This document shows positions 24,736 to 33,565 of a DNA stretch of 64,000 bases, piece by piece. Source of the stretch: Cellulomonas persica (GTDB lineage Bacteria; Actinomycetota; Actinomycetes; Actinomycetales; Cellulomonadaceae). The stretch's first letter is position 1, and each line of letters begins with the position of its first letter. The stretch spans positions 37,224 to 101,223 of the forward strand of contig NZ_BJUA01000013.1 in the NCBI RefSeq assembly GCF_007989825.1, read 5' to 3'. The notes beneath the pieces were generated by a model. The model made no database searches. It was not told where the DNA came from and worked only from the letters and a program-made list of their open reading frames with translations. The position numbers and the translations under genes were made by a program.

Positions 24736-26216
24736 GCCGCGCCGGTGCGTACGTCGTCCGGCGCGTCCTCGGCGACGTTCGCGCTCGCGCCGGCGTGCCC
24801 GTGCGCCGCGCGAGGCGTGACGCGCGCGGCCAGGAGTGCCGCGCCCGCGGCGAGCGCCGCCGTGAGCGCGAAGCACGCGACGTAGGGCGTGGCGCCGCCG
24901 CGCGACGAGACGGCCGCGAACAGCACGCCCGTGACCGCGAGGGCCAGCGACGCCCCGATGGAGTCGGAGACCGACAGCGCCGAGCTGTTGGTGCCCGCGG
25001 CACGGCCCGTGGAGTACCGCAGCACGAGCACGGTCTGGCGCGCGTACGTCAGGCCCATGCCGAAGCCTGCGACCGCCCACGCGACGACGAGCAGCGGGAT
25101 CGGGGCGTGGACGGCGGCGCCGACTCCGGTCCCCGCGATGCCGACCGTCACGATCAGGGTGCCGACCTGGATGGCGCGCGCGTGCGGCAGCCGCTCGCCG
25201 AGCCGGCCCTGCACCCAGGCGGCGCTCGCCCACGTGAGGGCCGCGGCGGTCAGGGACACGCCCGCGAACGTGGCGGCGACGTCGTACCGGCGGGTCAGCA
25301 GGTACGGCAGGTACACCTCCGCGGCGAAGAACGCGCCCGCGAGCAGGCCGCGGTCGGCGATCACCGCGGGCAGGCCGCGTGCCGCGCGCAGCGTGCCGGG
25401 AGGGACCAGGCGTGACAGTGCACCCAGCGCGACCGCGACGCCGACGAGCGCGACGACGACCGTCGCGGCCCCGCCGATCTCGCCGCTGACGCCGAGGACC
25501 AGCACGGCGACGGCGGCGAGCACCGCCCACGCGATCCGTCGCGCACCGGCGACCGTCGTGGGCGCGTCGTCGGCGGCGCGTCCTGCCGGCGTGAGCCCGT
25601 CGGGCGCGGGCTCGGGGTGCTCGGGTGGTCCGAGCGACCGGACGCGCGCCAGGACGACCGTCGCGATCGGCGGGACGATGAGCGCGACCCCGAGGAACAC
25701 CCACCGCCAGTCGAGGTGCTCGGTGACGAACCCCGCGACGGGTGGTCCGACGAGCGACGGGACGACCCACGCAGCGGAGAATCCCGCGAACACCCGCGGG
25801 TGCAGCGCGCCGGGGTAGAGCCGCGCGACGACGACGTACGACACGACGGTGAGCGCGCCGCCGCCCAGACCCTGCAGGAGCCGACCGCCGGCGAGCACGA
25901 CCATCGTCGGCGCGGTGCCCGCGACGACCAGCCCGACGACGAACGCGATCGCGGCGGCCAGCAGCGGGCGCGCAGGCCCGGCCCGGTCCGCCCAGGCGCC
26001 CGCGGTGACCATCCCCACGACGCCCGATGCCAGCGGCGCGGCGAACGCGACGGCGTACAGCGCGGCGCCGTCGAGCTCGAGCGAGACCGTCGGCATGACG
26101 GTCGTCACGGCGAGGGACTCGAAGGCGGCGAGGAACACCAGGGCGCACATCGCCCAGGTCGTCGCGCGCAGGCGGACCCAGGCCGCACGCGCGTCGTCGG
26201 TCAGGACGGAGGGCAT
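24687..26216 (-). CDS. MFS transporter (drug-efflux type)
   Basis: 509 residues with about 14 hydrophobic segments, typical of the DHA2-like drug:H+ antiporters. The first helix reads WAMCALVFLAAFESLAV and the conserved G-x-x-x-D-R motif of loop 2-3 is TAGAWADRAGPARP. A central hydrophilic loop (ARVRSLGPPEHPEPAPDG) splits the halves, and the C-terminal tail is polar. The substrate is unknown. Start ATG 26216: on the minus strand TAGGCT (26228-26223) stands six bases before it, a leaderless layout. The 3' end overlaps the thioredoxin-like gene. It is not part of an operon; the RsmC-like gene upstream has its own promoter. Confidence 0.85.
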   Translation of the reverse strand: MPSVLTDDARAAWVRLRATTWAMCALVFLAAFESLAVTTVMPTVSLELDGAALYAVAFAAPLASGVVGMVTAGAWADRAGPARPLLAAAIAFVVGLVVAGTAPTMVVLAGGRLLQGLGGGALTVVSYVVVARLYPGALHPRVFAGFSAAWVVPSLVGPPVAGFVTEHLDWRWVFLGVALIVPPIATVVLARVRSLGPPEHPEPAPDGLTPAGRAADDAPTTVAGARRIAWAVLAAVAVLVLGVSGEIGGAATVVVALVGVAVALGALSRLVPPGTLRAARGLPAVIADRGLLAGAFFAAEVYLPYLLTRRYDVAATFAGVSLTAAALTWASAAWVQGRLGERLPHARAIQVGTLIVTVGIAGTGVGAAVHAPIPLLVVAWAVAGFGMGLTYARQTVLVLRYSTGRAAGTNSSALSVSDSIGASLALAVTGVLFAAVSSRGGATPYVACFALTAALAAGAALLAARVTPRAAHGHAGASANVAEDAPDDVRTGAAQRSSDTPTDSSVART

Positions 26217-26222
26217 CCCGGC

Positions 26223-26228
26223 AGCCTA
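26223..26228 (-). promoter_or_regulatory. -10 element of the MFS gene
   Basis: TAGGCT on the minus strand six bases before ATG 26216. No ribosome-binding site. Confidence 0.55.
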
Positions 26229-26250
26229 GGCGCCGGTGCCGACAGAGCCG

Positions 26251-26871
26251 TCAGGCGCTCCCGTCGGCCGACGTGACCTCCAGCACGCGGAAGCCCTTGG
26301 CGCTCGCGACACGCTCCACGGTCGCGCGTCCCTCGAGCTGCTCGGCGAGCCATCGCTGCAGCGAGTCGGCGCCCAGGTTCTTGCCGACGACGAGCGAGGC
26401 CACGCCACCCGGAGCCAGACGCGGCAGCCATCGCAGCAGCAGCTCGTGCAGCGCCTGCTTGCCGACGCGGATCGGCGGGTTCGACCAGATGGCGGCGAAG
26501 CGCACGTCGGCCGGCACGGCGTCCGGCTGCACGGCACGCACGTTCGCCGCACCCGCCGCCGCCGCGTTGTGCCGCACAAGGTCGAGCGCCCGCTCGTTCA
26601 CGTCGACGGCCCACACGCGCGCGCCCGGCGAGCGCAGCGCGAGCTCGAGCGCGAGCGGACCCCACCCGCAGCCGAGGTCGAGCAGGTCGCCCGCGGCCGG
26701 TGGCGGGGGCACCTCGTCCAGCAGGACCCGTGTCGCGTGGTCCACGTGGTCGGGTGAGAAGACCCCGCCCGCCGTCTGGACCTGCAGGTCCCGGCCGGCG
26801 AGGCGGACGACGATGGTGCGGCGCTCGTCGGGGGAGGCCGGCTGTGCGGTGAAGTAGTGGTCTGCGGCCAC
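26251..26871 (-). CDS. RsmC-like class I SAM-dependent methyltransferase
   Basis: 206 residues. A short lead (DHYFTAQPASP) and FSPDHVDHATRVLLDEVP precede the SAM-binding LLDLGCGWGPLALELAL (motif I, about 64-80). VWAVDVNERALDLVRHN is motif II and the catalytic WSNPPIRVGKQALHELL is the N-P-P-I-R motif typical of RsmC/RlmG guanine-N2 rRNA methyltransferases. It is about half the length of E. coli RsmC because it lacks the N-terminal pseudo-domain, which is normal for the actinobacterial type. The target is probably a 16S rRNA guanine, inferred from the family. GTG 26871 follows TAGGGT by six bases, without a ribosome-binding site. It is divergent from hflX. Confidence 0.85.
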   Translation of the reverse strand: MAADHYFTAQPASPDERRTIVVRLAGRDLQVQTAGGVFSPDHVDHATRVLLDEVPPPPAAGDLLDLGCGWGPLALELALRSPGARVWAVDVNERALDLVRHNAAAAGAANVRAVQPDAVPADVRFAAIWSNPPIRVGKQALHELLLRWLPRLAPGGVASLVVGKNLGADSLQRWLAEQLEGRATVERVASAKGFRVLEVTSADGSA

Positions 26872-26877
26872 GCGCCG

Positions 26878-26883
26878 ACCCTA
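26878..26883 (-). promoter_or_regulatory. -10 element of the RsmC-like gene
   Basis: TAGGGT on the minus strand six bases before GTG 26871. Leaderless layout. Confidence 0.55.
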
Positions 26884-26991
26884 CCGAGCAGCCTGCGCCG
26901 GCAGCGAAACACCTCGCACGCGCGGCGCGGTGCGTGCGACCCTGGAGGGGCACGCAGGACGTCCCCGTGTGCCCGGACGAGAAGGAGCCGC

Positions 26992-28539
26992 GTGAGCGAG
27001 ACCCACCACACCACCACAACGAGCCCGACGCCGGACGAGCCGCGCTCGCCCCAGCAGGTGGCCGACGACGTGGTGGCGCGGGTGCTCGCGAGGGCGGGGA
27101 CCGCGCTGCACGCCGGCGGCACCGTGCACTCGTCGTACGACGGCGACCAGCTCGAGCTCGAGGAGCGCACGTCGCTGCGTCGCGTCGCGGGCCTGTCCAC
27201 CGAGCTCGAGGACGTCACCGAGGTCGAGTACCGCGAGCTGCGGCTCGAGAAGGTCGTCCTCGTCGGCGTCTGGGGCTCGTCGTCGTCGGGCGGCACGTCG
27301 AACGGCACGCTGCAGGACGCCGAGGTGTCCCTGCGCGAGCTCGCGGCGCTCGCCGAGACCGCGGGCTCGACCGTGCTCGACGGTCTGCTGCAGCGTCGCG
27401 CCAAGCCGGACGCGGGCACGTACCTGGGCTCCGGCAAGGCGGCCGAGCTCGCCTCCGTCGTCGCGGCGGCCGGTGCGGACACCGTGATCGTCGACGGCGA
27501 GCTCGCGCCCTCGCAGCGGCGTGCGCTCGAGGACATCGTGCGCGTCAAGGTCATCGACCGGACCGCGCTGATCCTCGACATCTTCGCCCAGCACGCCAAG
27601 TCGCGTGAGGGCAAGGCCCAGGTCGAGCTCGCGCAGCTCGAGTACCTCCTGCCGCGCCTGCGCGGCTGGGGTGAGTCGATGTCCCGCCAGGCCGGTGGCC
27701 AGGTCGGCGGCGCCGGGGCGGGCATGGGGTCGCGCGGACCCGGTGAGACCAAGATCGAGCTCGACCGGCGGCGCATCCGCAACCGCATGGCGAAGCTGCG
27801 TCGCGAGATCGCGGCGATGGAGCCCGCGCGGCTGACCAAGCGCGCGTCGCGCAAGCGGCACGCGATCCCGTCGGTCGCGATCGCCGGCTACACCAACGCG
27901 GGGAAGTCCTCGCTGCTCAACCGGCTGACCCACGCGGGCGTGCTCGTCGAGAACGCGCTGTTCGCGACGCTCGACCCGACGGTCCGCCGCGCGGAGACGG
28001 TCGACGGCCGCGTCTACACGCTCGCCGACACGGTCGGCTTCGTGCGGGCGCTGCCCCACCAGCTCGTCGAGGCGTTCCGCTCGACGCTCGAGGAGGTCGC
28101 GGACGCCGACCTGATCCTGCACGTCGTCGACGCGTCGCACCCGGACCCCGAGGGGCAGATCGCGGCCGTGCGGCACGTGTTCGCGGACATCCCCGGTGCG
28201 ATGGACGTGCCCGAGATCATCGTGCTCAACAAGGCCGACCTCGCGGCTCCCGAGGTGATCGCCCGTCTGCGGTCGCGCGAGCTGCACTCGATCGTCGTGT
28301 CCGCGCACAGCGGCGAGGGGATCGCCGAGCTGCAGGCGCTCATCGCCGACCAGCTGCCGCGGCCGGGCGTCGCGGTGGACGTCGTCGTGCCGTACCAGCG
28401 CGGGGACCTCGTCAACCGCGTCCACGAGCACGGCGACATCGACCACGAGGAGCACACCGCGGACGGCACGCTGCTGCGCGCCCGGGTCGACGAGTCGCTC
28501 GCGGCCGAGCTCGAGGCGGCGTCGGTCCGACGCGCGTGA
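26992..28539 (+). CDS. hflX: Ribosome-associated GTPase HflX
   Basis: 515 residues. A Thr-rich N-terminus precedes the HflX nucleotide-binding-like domain with LDGLLQRRAKPDAGTYLGSGK and QVELAQLEYLLPRLRGWG. The glycine-rich linker QAGGQVGGAGAGMGSRGPGE follows, then the G domain: P-loop AGYTNAGKSS (about 299), switch II DTVGFVRALPHQLVEAF, NKAD and a C-terminal domain. HflX splits stalled or hibernating 70S ribosomes under stress. The GTG at 26992 has GAAGGAG at 26981-26987 with four bases between, a clear ribosome-binding site. The reading frame open upstream runs antisense to the RsmC-like gene and is ignored. The stop overlaps a small downstream frame. Confidence 0.94.
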   Translation: MSETHHTTTTSPTPDEPRSPQQVADDVVARVLARAGTALHAGGTVHSSYDGDQLELEERTSLRRVAGLSTELEDVTEVEYRELRLEKVVLVGVWGSSSSGGTSNGTLQDAEVSLRELAALAETAGSTVLDGLLQRRAKPDAGTYLGSGKAAELASVVAAAGADTVIVDGELAPSQRRALEDIVRVKVIDRTALILDIFAQHAKSREGKAQVELAQLEYLLPRLRGWGESMSRQAGGQVGGAGAGMGSRGPGETKIELDRRRIRNRMAKLRREIAAMEPARLTKRASRKRHAIPSVAIAGYTNAGKSSLLNRLTHAGVLVENALFATLDPTVRRAETVDGRVYTLADTVGFVRALPHQLVEAFRSTLEEVADADLILHVVDASHPDPEGQIAAVRHVFADIPGAMDVPEIIVLNKADLAAPEVIARLRSRELHSIVVSAHSGEGIAELQALIADQLPRPGVAVDVVVPYQRGDLVNRVHEHGDIDHEEHTADGTLLRARVDESLAAELEAASVRRA

Positions 28540-28673
28540 CGGCGCGCCGGGAGCGGCGCGTCCCGGTCGCGATCGTCGGCGCGGCGGTCGTCGCCATGGA
28601 CCTCGTCGTGGGCCTCGCTGCGGGCGTCGCGACGGCGGGGGAGTCGCGGGGCGCCCTCGTCGTCCGGCACTAG
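28536..28673 (+). CDS. Small single-membrane-segment protein (hypothetical)
   Basis: 45 codons, GTG 28536 overlapping the hflX stop (GTGA) and TAG 28671-28673. A basic start (TARRERRVP) is followed by a hydrophobic stretch VAIVGAAVVAMDLVVGLAAG (about residues 10-29) and a short polar end. The positive-inside arrangement fits a one-pass membrane peptide. It fills the gap between hflX and the DinG-like gene, and its stop codon doubles as the first bases of that gene's -10 element. I recognise no family. The start/stop overlap is the same as in real coupled genes here, but random frames of this length are common at this GC content. Confidence 0.4.
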   Translation: MTARRERRVPVAIVGAAVVAMDLVVGLAAGVATAGESRGALVVRH

Positions 28674-28676
28674 GCT
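28671..28676 (+). promoter_or_regulatory. -10 element of the DinG-like helicase gene
   Basis: TAGGCT six bases before ATG 28683, no Shine-Dalgarno sequence. Leaderless layout. Confidence 0.6.
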
Positions 28677-28682
28677 GGACCG

Positions 28683-30983
28683 ATGCCCTCGCCCTCGTCC
28701 GCACCCGACGACGCCCGGGCACTCGACACCGCGCCGCCGCCCGAGCCGCACGCCGACGACCCTGAAGGGGACGGCACCGAGCGGAGCGGCACTCAGAAGA
28801 GCGGCACCACGAAGAGCGGCACCACGAAGAGCGGCACCACGAAGAGCGGCACCGATCCCGACCGCGCCGAACGCGACACTGACCGGGGCATCACTGACCG
28901 GGACATGATCGACCGGGACAGTGCGGTCGACGAGCTGCTCGACGTGGCCGTCGGTGCGCTCGGCGGCGCTCGTCGCGACGGTCAGCACACCATGGCGCGC
29001 GCGGTGGCCGCGGCGCTGCGCACCGGCGAGCACCTGCTCGTGCAGGCGGGCACCGGGACCGGCAAGTCGCTCGGCTACCTCGTGCCCGCCGTCCAGCACG
29101 CGGTGCACGCCGACGAGCGCGTCGTCGTCTCGACCGCGACGCTCGCGCTGCAGCGCCAGGTCCTCACGCGCGACCTGCCGCTCGTCGCCGACGCGCTCGC
29201 GCCGCACCTGCCGCGCCGCCCCGACATCGCGCTGCTCAAGGGCTGGCACAACTACGTCTGCCTGCACAAGGTCGAGGGTGGCTACCCGGCCGACGACCAG
29301 GGCTCGCTGTTCGACCTGCCGGAGAAGGCCGGCGCGGCCGAGCACCCGTCGGCGGGCGGGTCCGGCCCGGGTGCGCTCGGGCAGCAGGTCGTGCGGCTGC
29401 GCGAGTGGGCGCAGGAGACGGACACGGGCGACCGCGACGACCTGGTACCCGGCGTCAGCGACCGTGCGTGGCGTCAGGTGTCGGTCACGTCGCTCGAGTG
29501 CATGGGCTCGGTCTGCCCCAAGCTCGACGAGTGCTTCCCCGAACGCGCGCGTGGACGGGCGCGTGAGGCCGACGTCGTCGTGACGAACCACGCGATGCTC
29601 GGGATCGCCGCGTCCGGCTCACCGAACGTGCTGCCCGAGCACCAGGTGCTCGTCGTGGACGAGGCGCACGAGCTCGCGGACCGGGTCACCACGCAGGCGA
29701 CCGCCGAGCTGTCGCTGCCCGTCGTGCAGCACGCGGCGCGCGTCGCCAGGCGGCACGGAGGCGTCCCGGCGGCGGACCTGGAGGCCGCGGGGGAGGCGCT
29801 CGCGGGTGTGATCGTGCCACTGCGCGAGGGCCGGTTCCCCGGGGGCCTGCCCGACGACGTCCACAGCGCCGTGGCCGCGGTGCGTGACGCGGCGCGCACC
29901 CTCCTGTCCCTTCTACGGCCTGAGCCCGGCTCGCCGGGCGGCGCGGCGCCTGCCGACGGGGGCCGCAAGGTCGCGCAGTCGGCTGTGCTCACGCTGTTCG
30001 AGACCGCCGAGCGCATGACCTCCGAGCCACAGGACGCCGCGCGCACCGTCCTGTGGTGCGCGCGCGGCGAGGACCGCTCGGGAGCGGTGACGACGCGGCT
30101 GCACGCCGCGCCCCTCGCGGTGAACGGCCTCATCCGCACGCAGCTGTTCGCGGGGCGGACCGCCGTCCTGACGTCCGCGACGCTCGCACTCGGCGGCACG
30201 TTCGACCCGATGGCCCGCTCCGTGGGCCTCGAGCAGCGGCCCGACCTCGAGCCCGAAGGGCCGACGACCGTGCCCGGCGCCGACCCCGCGCCCGCCGTCG
30301 CCGTCACGGGACCGATGCGCTGGCGCGGCCTCGACGTCGGCAGCCCGTTCGACTACCCGAAGCAGGGCATCTGCTACGTCGCGCGTCGCCTGCCGCCGCC
30401 CGGCCGCGAGCCCGCGACCGACGCCCAGCTCGACGAGATCGAGGCGCTCGTGCGCGCGTCCGGCGGGGCGACGCTCGGGCTGTTCTCGTCGCGGCGCGCC
30501 GCGACCGCCGCGGCCGAGGCGATGCGCGAGCGCCTCGACGTCCCGGTCCTCCTGCAGGGCGACGACCAGCTCCCGACCCTGGTCGCGCAGTTCGCGGCCG
30601 ACGAGCCGACGTGCCTGTTCGGCTCACTCGCGCTCTGGCAGGGCGTCGACGTGCCGGGCCGTGCGTGCCGGCTCGTGCTCATCGACCGCATCCCGTTCCC
30701 GCGTCCCGACGACCCGGTGCGCTCGGCGCGCGCCGACGTCGTCGCCGCCTCGGGAGGCAACGGCTTCATGGCGGTGTCCGCGACGCACGCGGCGCTCCTG
30801 CTCGCGCAGGGCGCCGGCCGGCTCGTGCGCGGCCCCGGTGACAAGGGCGTCGTCGCCGTGCTGGACCCGCGCCTGGCCACGGCCCGTTACGGCGAGTTCC
30901 TCGCCCGCTCGATGCCGCCGTTCTGGCGCACGACCGACCGCGACGTCGCCGTGGCGGCCCTAGCGCGCCTGCGCGACGAGTGA
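28683..30983 (+). CDS. DinG/XPD-like ATP-dependent helicase
   Basis: 766-residue superfamily 2 helicase of the XPD/DinG group. A disordered N-terminus (about 1-80) contains S-G-T-T-K repeats. Walker A is QAGTGTGKSLGYL (about 120), and the Fe-S cluster cysteines are probably in YVCLHKVEGG and LECMGSVCPKLDEC (about 197-287). The DEAH box is VVDEAHELADRV (about 325), later motifs are TSATLALGGTFDPMA and GSLALWQGVDVPG, and the arginine finger region is QGAGRLVRGPGDKG. Family members unwind 5'-3' and resolve R-loops and forked DNA. No LexA box is seen, unlike E. coli dinG. Start ATG 28683 from the leaderless promoter. Confidence 0.9.
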   Translation: MPSPSSAPDDARALDTAPPPEPHADDPEGDGTERSGTQKSGTTKSGTTKSGTTKSGTDPDRAERDTDRGITDRDMIDRDSAVDELLDVAVGALGGARRDGQHTMARAVAAALRTGEHLLVQAGTGTGKSLGYLVPAVQHAVHADERVVVSTATLALQRQVLTRDLPLVADALAPHLPRRPDIALLKGWHNYVCLHKVEGGYPADDQGSLFDLPEKAGAAEHPSAGGSGPGALGQQVVRLREWAQETDTGDRDDLVPGVSDRAWRQVSVTSLECMGSVCPKLDECFPERARGRAREADVVVTNHAMLGIAASGSPNVLPEHQVLVVDEAHELADRVTTQATAELSLPVVQHAARVARRHGGVPAADLEAAGEALAGVIVPLREGRFPGGLPDDVHSAVAAVRDAARTLLSLLRPEPGSPGGAAPADGGRKVAQSAVLTLFETAERMTSEPQDAARTVLWCARGEDRSGAVTTRLHAAPLAVNGLIRTQLFAGRTAVLTSATLALGGTFDPMARSVGLEQRPDLEPEGPTTVPGADPAPAVAVTGPMRWRGLDVGSPFDYPKQGICYVARRLPPPGREPATDAQLDEIEALVRASGGATLGLFSSRRAATAAAEAMRERLDVPVLLQGDDQLPTLVAQFAADEPTCLFGSLALWQGVDVPGRACRLVLIDRIPFPRPDDPVRSARADVVAASGGNGFMAVSATHAALLLAQGAGRLVRGPGDKGVVAVLDPRLATARYGEFLARSMPPFWRTTDRDVAVAALARLRDE
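28785..28853 (+). repeat. 15-bp tandem repeat in the DinG-like gene
   Basis: AGCGGCACCACGAAG at 28800, 28815 and 28830, with a variant copy at 28785 and a partial copy at 28845. In frame it encodes S-G-T-(T/Q)-K. Probably a flexible linker prone to copy-number change. Confidence 0.85.
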
Positions 30984-30988
30984 GCCGG

Positions 30989-30994
30989 TAGCCT
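30989..30994 (+). promoter_or_regulatory. -10 element upstream of ldh
   Basis: TAGCCT six bases after the helicase stop codon. It would give ldh a leader of about 120 bases with AGGAGG at 31112-31117. Confidence 0.4.
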
Positions 30995-31123
30995 GCGCGG
31001 GAGGGCCAGCGGTCAGCGGACGCCCAGGTGACGCGGCCCATTCCGGCCCGGCAGCAGCGTCCACGACCGTACGGCCCGACGCACGACCTCACCCGCACGA
31101 ACCGCTGCACCAGGAGGCGCACC

Positions 31124-32137
31124 ATGTCCGAGCAGATCGCTGAGCACCCGGCGAGCGACGACTCGACCGCACCCGTGGGCGCCGCCCACCGCCGGACCTC
31201 GAAGCTCGCGATCGTCGGCGCCGGTGCGGTCGGCTCGACCATGGCGTACGCCGCGCTGATGCGCGGCGCCGCTCGCAACGTCGCGCTGTTCGACATCAAC
31301 AAGGCGAAGGTCGAGGCCGAGGCGCTCGACCTCGGGCACGGCATCCAGTTCATGTCGATGGCCGAGGTCGTCGGGTCCGACGACATCGCGGTCTGCGCCG
31401 ACGCCGACGTCGTCGTGTTCACCGCGGGCGCCAAGCAGAAGCCCGGCCAGACGCGCATCGACCTCGCCGAGGCCACCATCGGCCTGGTGAAGAAGGTGTT
31501 GCCCTCGCTGGTCGAGGTCGCCCCGCACGCCGTCTACGTGATGGTCACCAACCCGGTCGACGTGGTGACGTACGCGTCGCTCAAGATCTCGGGCCTGCCG
31601 CCCACGCAGATGTTCGGCTCGGGCACCGTGCTCGACTCCTCACGCCTGCGCTACCTGATCGCGAACCACACGGGTGTCGCCGTGCAGAACGTGCACGCGT
31701 ACATCGCGGGCGAGCACGGCGACTCCGAGCTGCCCCTGTGGAGCTCGGCGTCGATCGGCGCGATCCCGCTGCTCGAGTGGCAGGGCATCGAGGGCCAGGG
31801 TCCGCTCACGCACGCGGTGCGCGAGGAGATCGCGCGCGAGGTCGTCGAGTCCGCGTACCGGATCATCGAGGGCAAGGGCGCGACGAACTACGCGGTCGCC
31901 CTGGCTGGCTCGCGCATCATCGAGGCGATCCTCAAGGACGAGCGGCGCGTCCTGCCGGTCTCCTCCTTGCTCACGGACTACTACGGCATCAGCGACGTGT
32001 GCCTGTCCGTGCCGACGATCGTGGGCTCGGCCGGGGTGCTCGACCGCCTGCCCGTCCCGATGTCGGTCGACGAGCTCTCGGGCCTGCGCGCCTCGGCCCA
32101 GGCCGTGCGCGACGTCGCGCGCCGCTTCGGCTACTGA
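31124..32137 (+). CDS. ldh: L-lactate dehydrogenase
   Basis: 337 residues. It reduces pyruvate to L-lactate with NADH in fermentation. After a 25-residue polar lead, SKLAIVGAGAVGSTMAYAA is the NAD-binding G-x-G-x-x-G. TAGAKQKPGQTRIDLAEA is the substrate loop with the specificity Gln, TNPVDVVTYA follows, and GEHGDSELPLWS holds the catalytic His. Gln (not Arg) in the loop supports lactate rather than malate dehydrogenase. ATG 31124 has AGGAGG (31112-31117) six bases upstream. It is convergent with the lexA operon. L-LDH in a high-GC actinobacterium suggests a facultative, fermenting lifestyle, as in Cellulomonas. Confidence 0.95.
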   Translation: MSEQIAEHPASDDSTAPVGAAHRRTSKLAIVGAGAVGSTMAYAALMRGAARNVALFDINKAKVEAEALDLGHGIQFMSMAEVVGSDDIAVCADADVVVFTAGAKQKPGQTRIDLAEATIGLVKKVLPSLVEVAPHAVYVMVTNPVDVVTYASLKISGLPPTQMFGSGTVLDSSRLRYLIANHTGVAVQNVHAYIAGEHGDSELPLWSSASIGAIPLLEWQGIEGQGPLTHAVREEIAREVVESAYRIIEGKGATNYAVALAGSRIIEAILKDERRVLPVSSLLTDYYGISDVCLSVPTIVGSAGVLDRLPVPMSVDELSGLRASAQAVRDVARRFGY

Positions 32138-32276
32138 CATCCGGGGCGGACGAGGCCCGAGCGCGCCGATCCGAGCAGGTTCCGAGCGGGCCGGGCCCTG
32201 GGCGGGCGACACCCGGCCGACCGAGATCGCGCGGGTCGATGACGTGCTCGACGGGACTGACGCGGCCGTGGTGGCG

Positions 32277-32510
32277 TCAGTCGGCCCAGACGTCCTCCCA
32301 GCGGCCCTCGTCCGTCGGCGGGTCCGTCGGTGGATGCCCGCCCGCGTCCTGCGTCGCCACGACGGCGCGGTCGTCCGGGCCGTCGTGCGCGGGCTCCTGC
32401 TCGGCCGGCGCGGCCCCGGCCGACGCCCGTTCGGCGCGTTCGTCGTCCGTCAGGGCGTCGCGCAGGCGGCGGCCGACGTCGCGGCCCGGGTCGGGGAGGC
32501 GGCCAGGCAC
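32277..32510 (-). CDS. Small acidic hypothetical protein downstream of lexA
   Basis: 77 residues beginning VPGRLPDPGRDVGRRLRDALTD and ending EGRWEDVWAD, rich in Asp, Pro, Ala and Arg, with no membrane segment. GTG 32510 lies five bases after the lexA stop on the same strand, so if real it is co-transcribed with lexA and would be SOS-induced. No domain is recognised. The acidic end with two Trp residues is a plausible interaction peptide (inference). No ribosome-binding site is evident, so translation would rely on coupling to lexA. Confidence 0.42.
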   Translation of the reverse strand: MPGRLPDPGRDVGRRLRDALTDDERAERASAGAAPAEQEPAHDGPDDRAVVATQDAGGHPPTDPPTDEGRWEDVWAD

Positions 32511-32515
32511 GGGCG

Positions 32516-33277
32516 TCAGAGGCTGCGCAGGACGCTGACGACGCGTCCGAGGACCGTCGCGTCGTCGCCGGGGATGGGCGCGTAGGCCGCGTTGTGCGGC
32601 ATGAGCCAGACGTGCCCGTCGGCGCGACGCAGAGTCTTGACCGTCGCCTCACCGTCGATCATCGCCGCCACGATCTCGCCGTTCTCCGCGACCGGCTGGC
32701 GGCGGACCACCACCCAGTCGCCGTCGCAGATCGCCGCGTCGACCATCGAGTCTCCGGAGACCTTGAGCAGGAAGAGCTCACCGTCACCCACGAGCTGGCG
32801 GGGGAGCGGGAAGACGTCCTCGACCACCTGCTCCGCGAGGATCGGGCCGCCCGCGGCGATCCGGCCGACCACGGGGACGTACGCCGGCGCGGCCAGGCGC
32901 TCCGACCCGGTGTCGCCGAGCTCGAGCTCGGAGCCGCCGTCCCCTGTGAACTGCGGCACGCCGCGCGAGTCGTCGGCGTGGACGACCTCGATGGCGCGCG
33001 GCCGCTTCGGGTCGCGGCGCAGGTAGCCCTTGCGCTCGAGAGCGGTCAGCTGGTGCTTGACGCTCGACGGGCTCGTCAGCCCCACCGCGTCGCCGATCTC
33101 GCGCATGCTCGGCGGGTAGCCGCGGGTCTCGACGGAGACGCGGATCGTCTGGAGCACGAGGCGCTGACGCGCCGTCAGGCCGTCCGGGCCCGGCGGCGTC
33201 TCGGGCAGCTCGTGCACCGTTCCGAGCGTGCCCTGCGCACCGCTCTCGGTCTGGTCGTCGGTCCGCTCGTCCGTCAC
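32516..33277 (-). CDS. lexA: SOS repressor LexA
   Basis: 253 residues. N-terminal winged helix: [43 protein letters not shown] (recognition helix). C-terminal S24 peptidase: Ala-Gly cleavage site in [13 protein letters not shown], catalytic Ser in [11 protein letters not shown] and Lys in [10 protein letters not shown]. The GTG at 33277 is chosen because GGAGG (33289-33285 on the minus strand) is seven bases upstream. The in-frame GTG at 33283 would leave one base of spacing. The message has an unusually long leader of about 280 bases from the promoter near 33570. Divergent from the LysM gene, as lexA is from chiZ in mycobacteria. Confidence 0.95.
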   Translation of the reverse strand: MTDERTDDQTESGAQGTLGTVHELPETPPGPDGLTARQRLVLQTIRVSVETRGYPPSMREIGDAVGLTSPSSVKHQLTALERKGYLRRDPKRPRAIEVVHADDSRGVPQFTGDGGSELELGDTGSERLAAPAYVPVVGRIAAGGPILAEQVVEDVFPLPRQLVGDGELFLLKVSGDSMVDAAICDGDWVVVRRQPVAENGEIVAAMIDGEATVKTLRRADGHVWLMPHNAAYAPIPGDDATVLGRVVSVLRSL

Positions 33278-33565
33278 GTCCACCCCTCCAGTCCACGTCC
33301 GTCGCCCGGCCGTGGTCGACCCGGTCGCTCGGTGCGCCCCACCGTCCCCCCGTGATCCCCCGGCTGCTCCGCCCCCGTGGCGACGTCTCCACGGCCCCGA
33401 CCGACGTCCTCGACGCCAGCCGCCTGCGGGCGGTGCTGCGCGGAGGAGGCCTCGGTGCGAGCCGTGGTGCCGTCGTCATGCGGGCCGTACGTCCGCGGAC
33501 GGGGTCTGTGCGTGAGCGGTCGGCGGGTGTGTCAGTGGTCGATGGTGCGCTGTACCTCAGCAGGA

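Noticed and set aside
28785..28853. Tandem repeats as a possible CRISPR array
   Set aside because: Units are contiguous 15-mers without spacers and are in frame with a helicase gene; no cas genes in the window.
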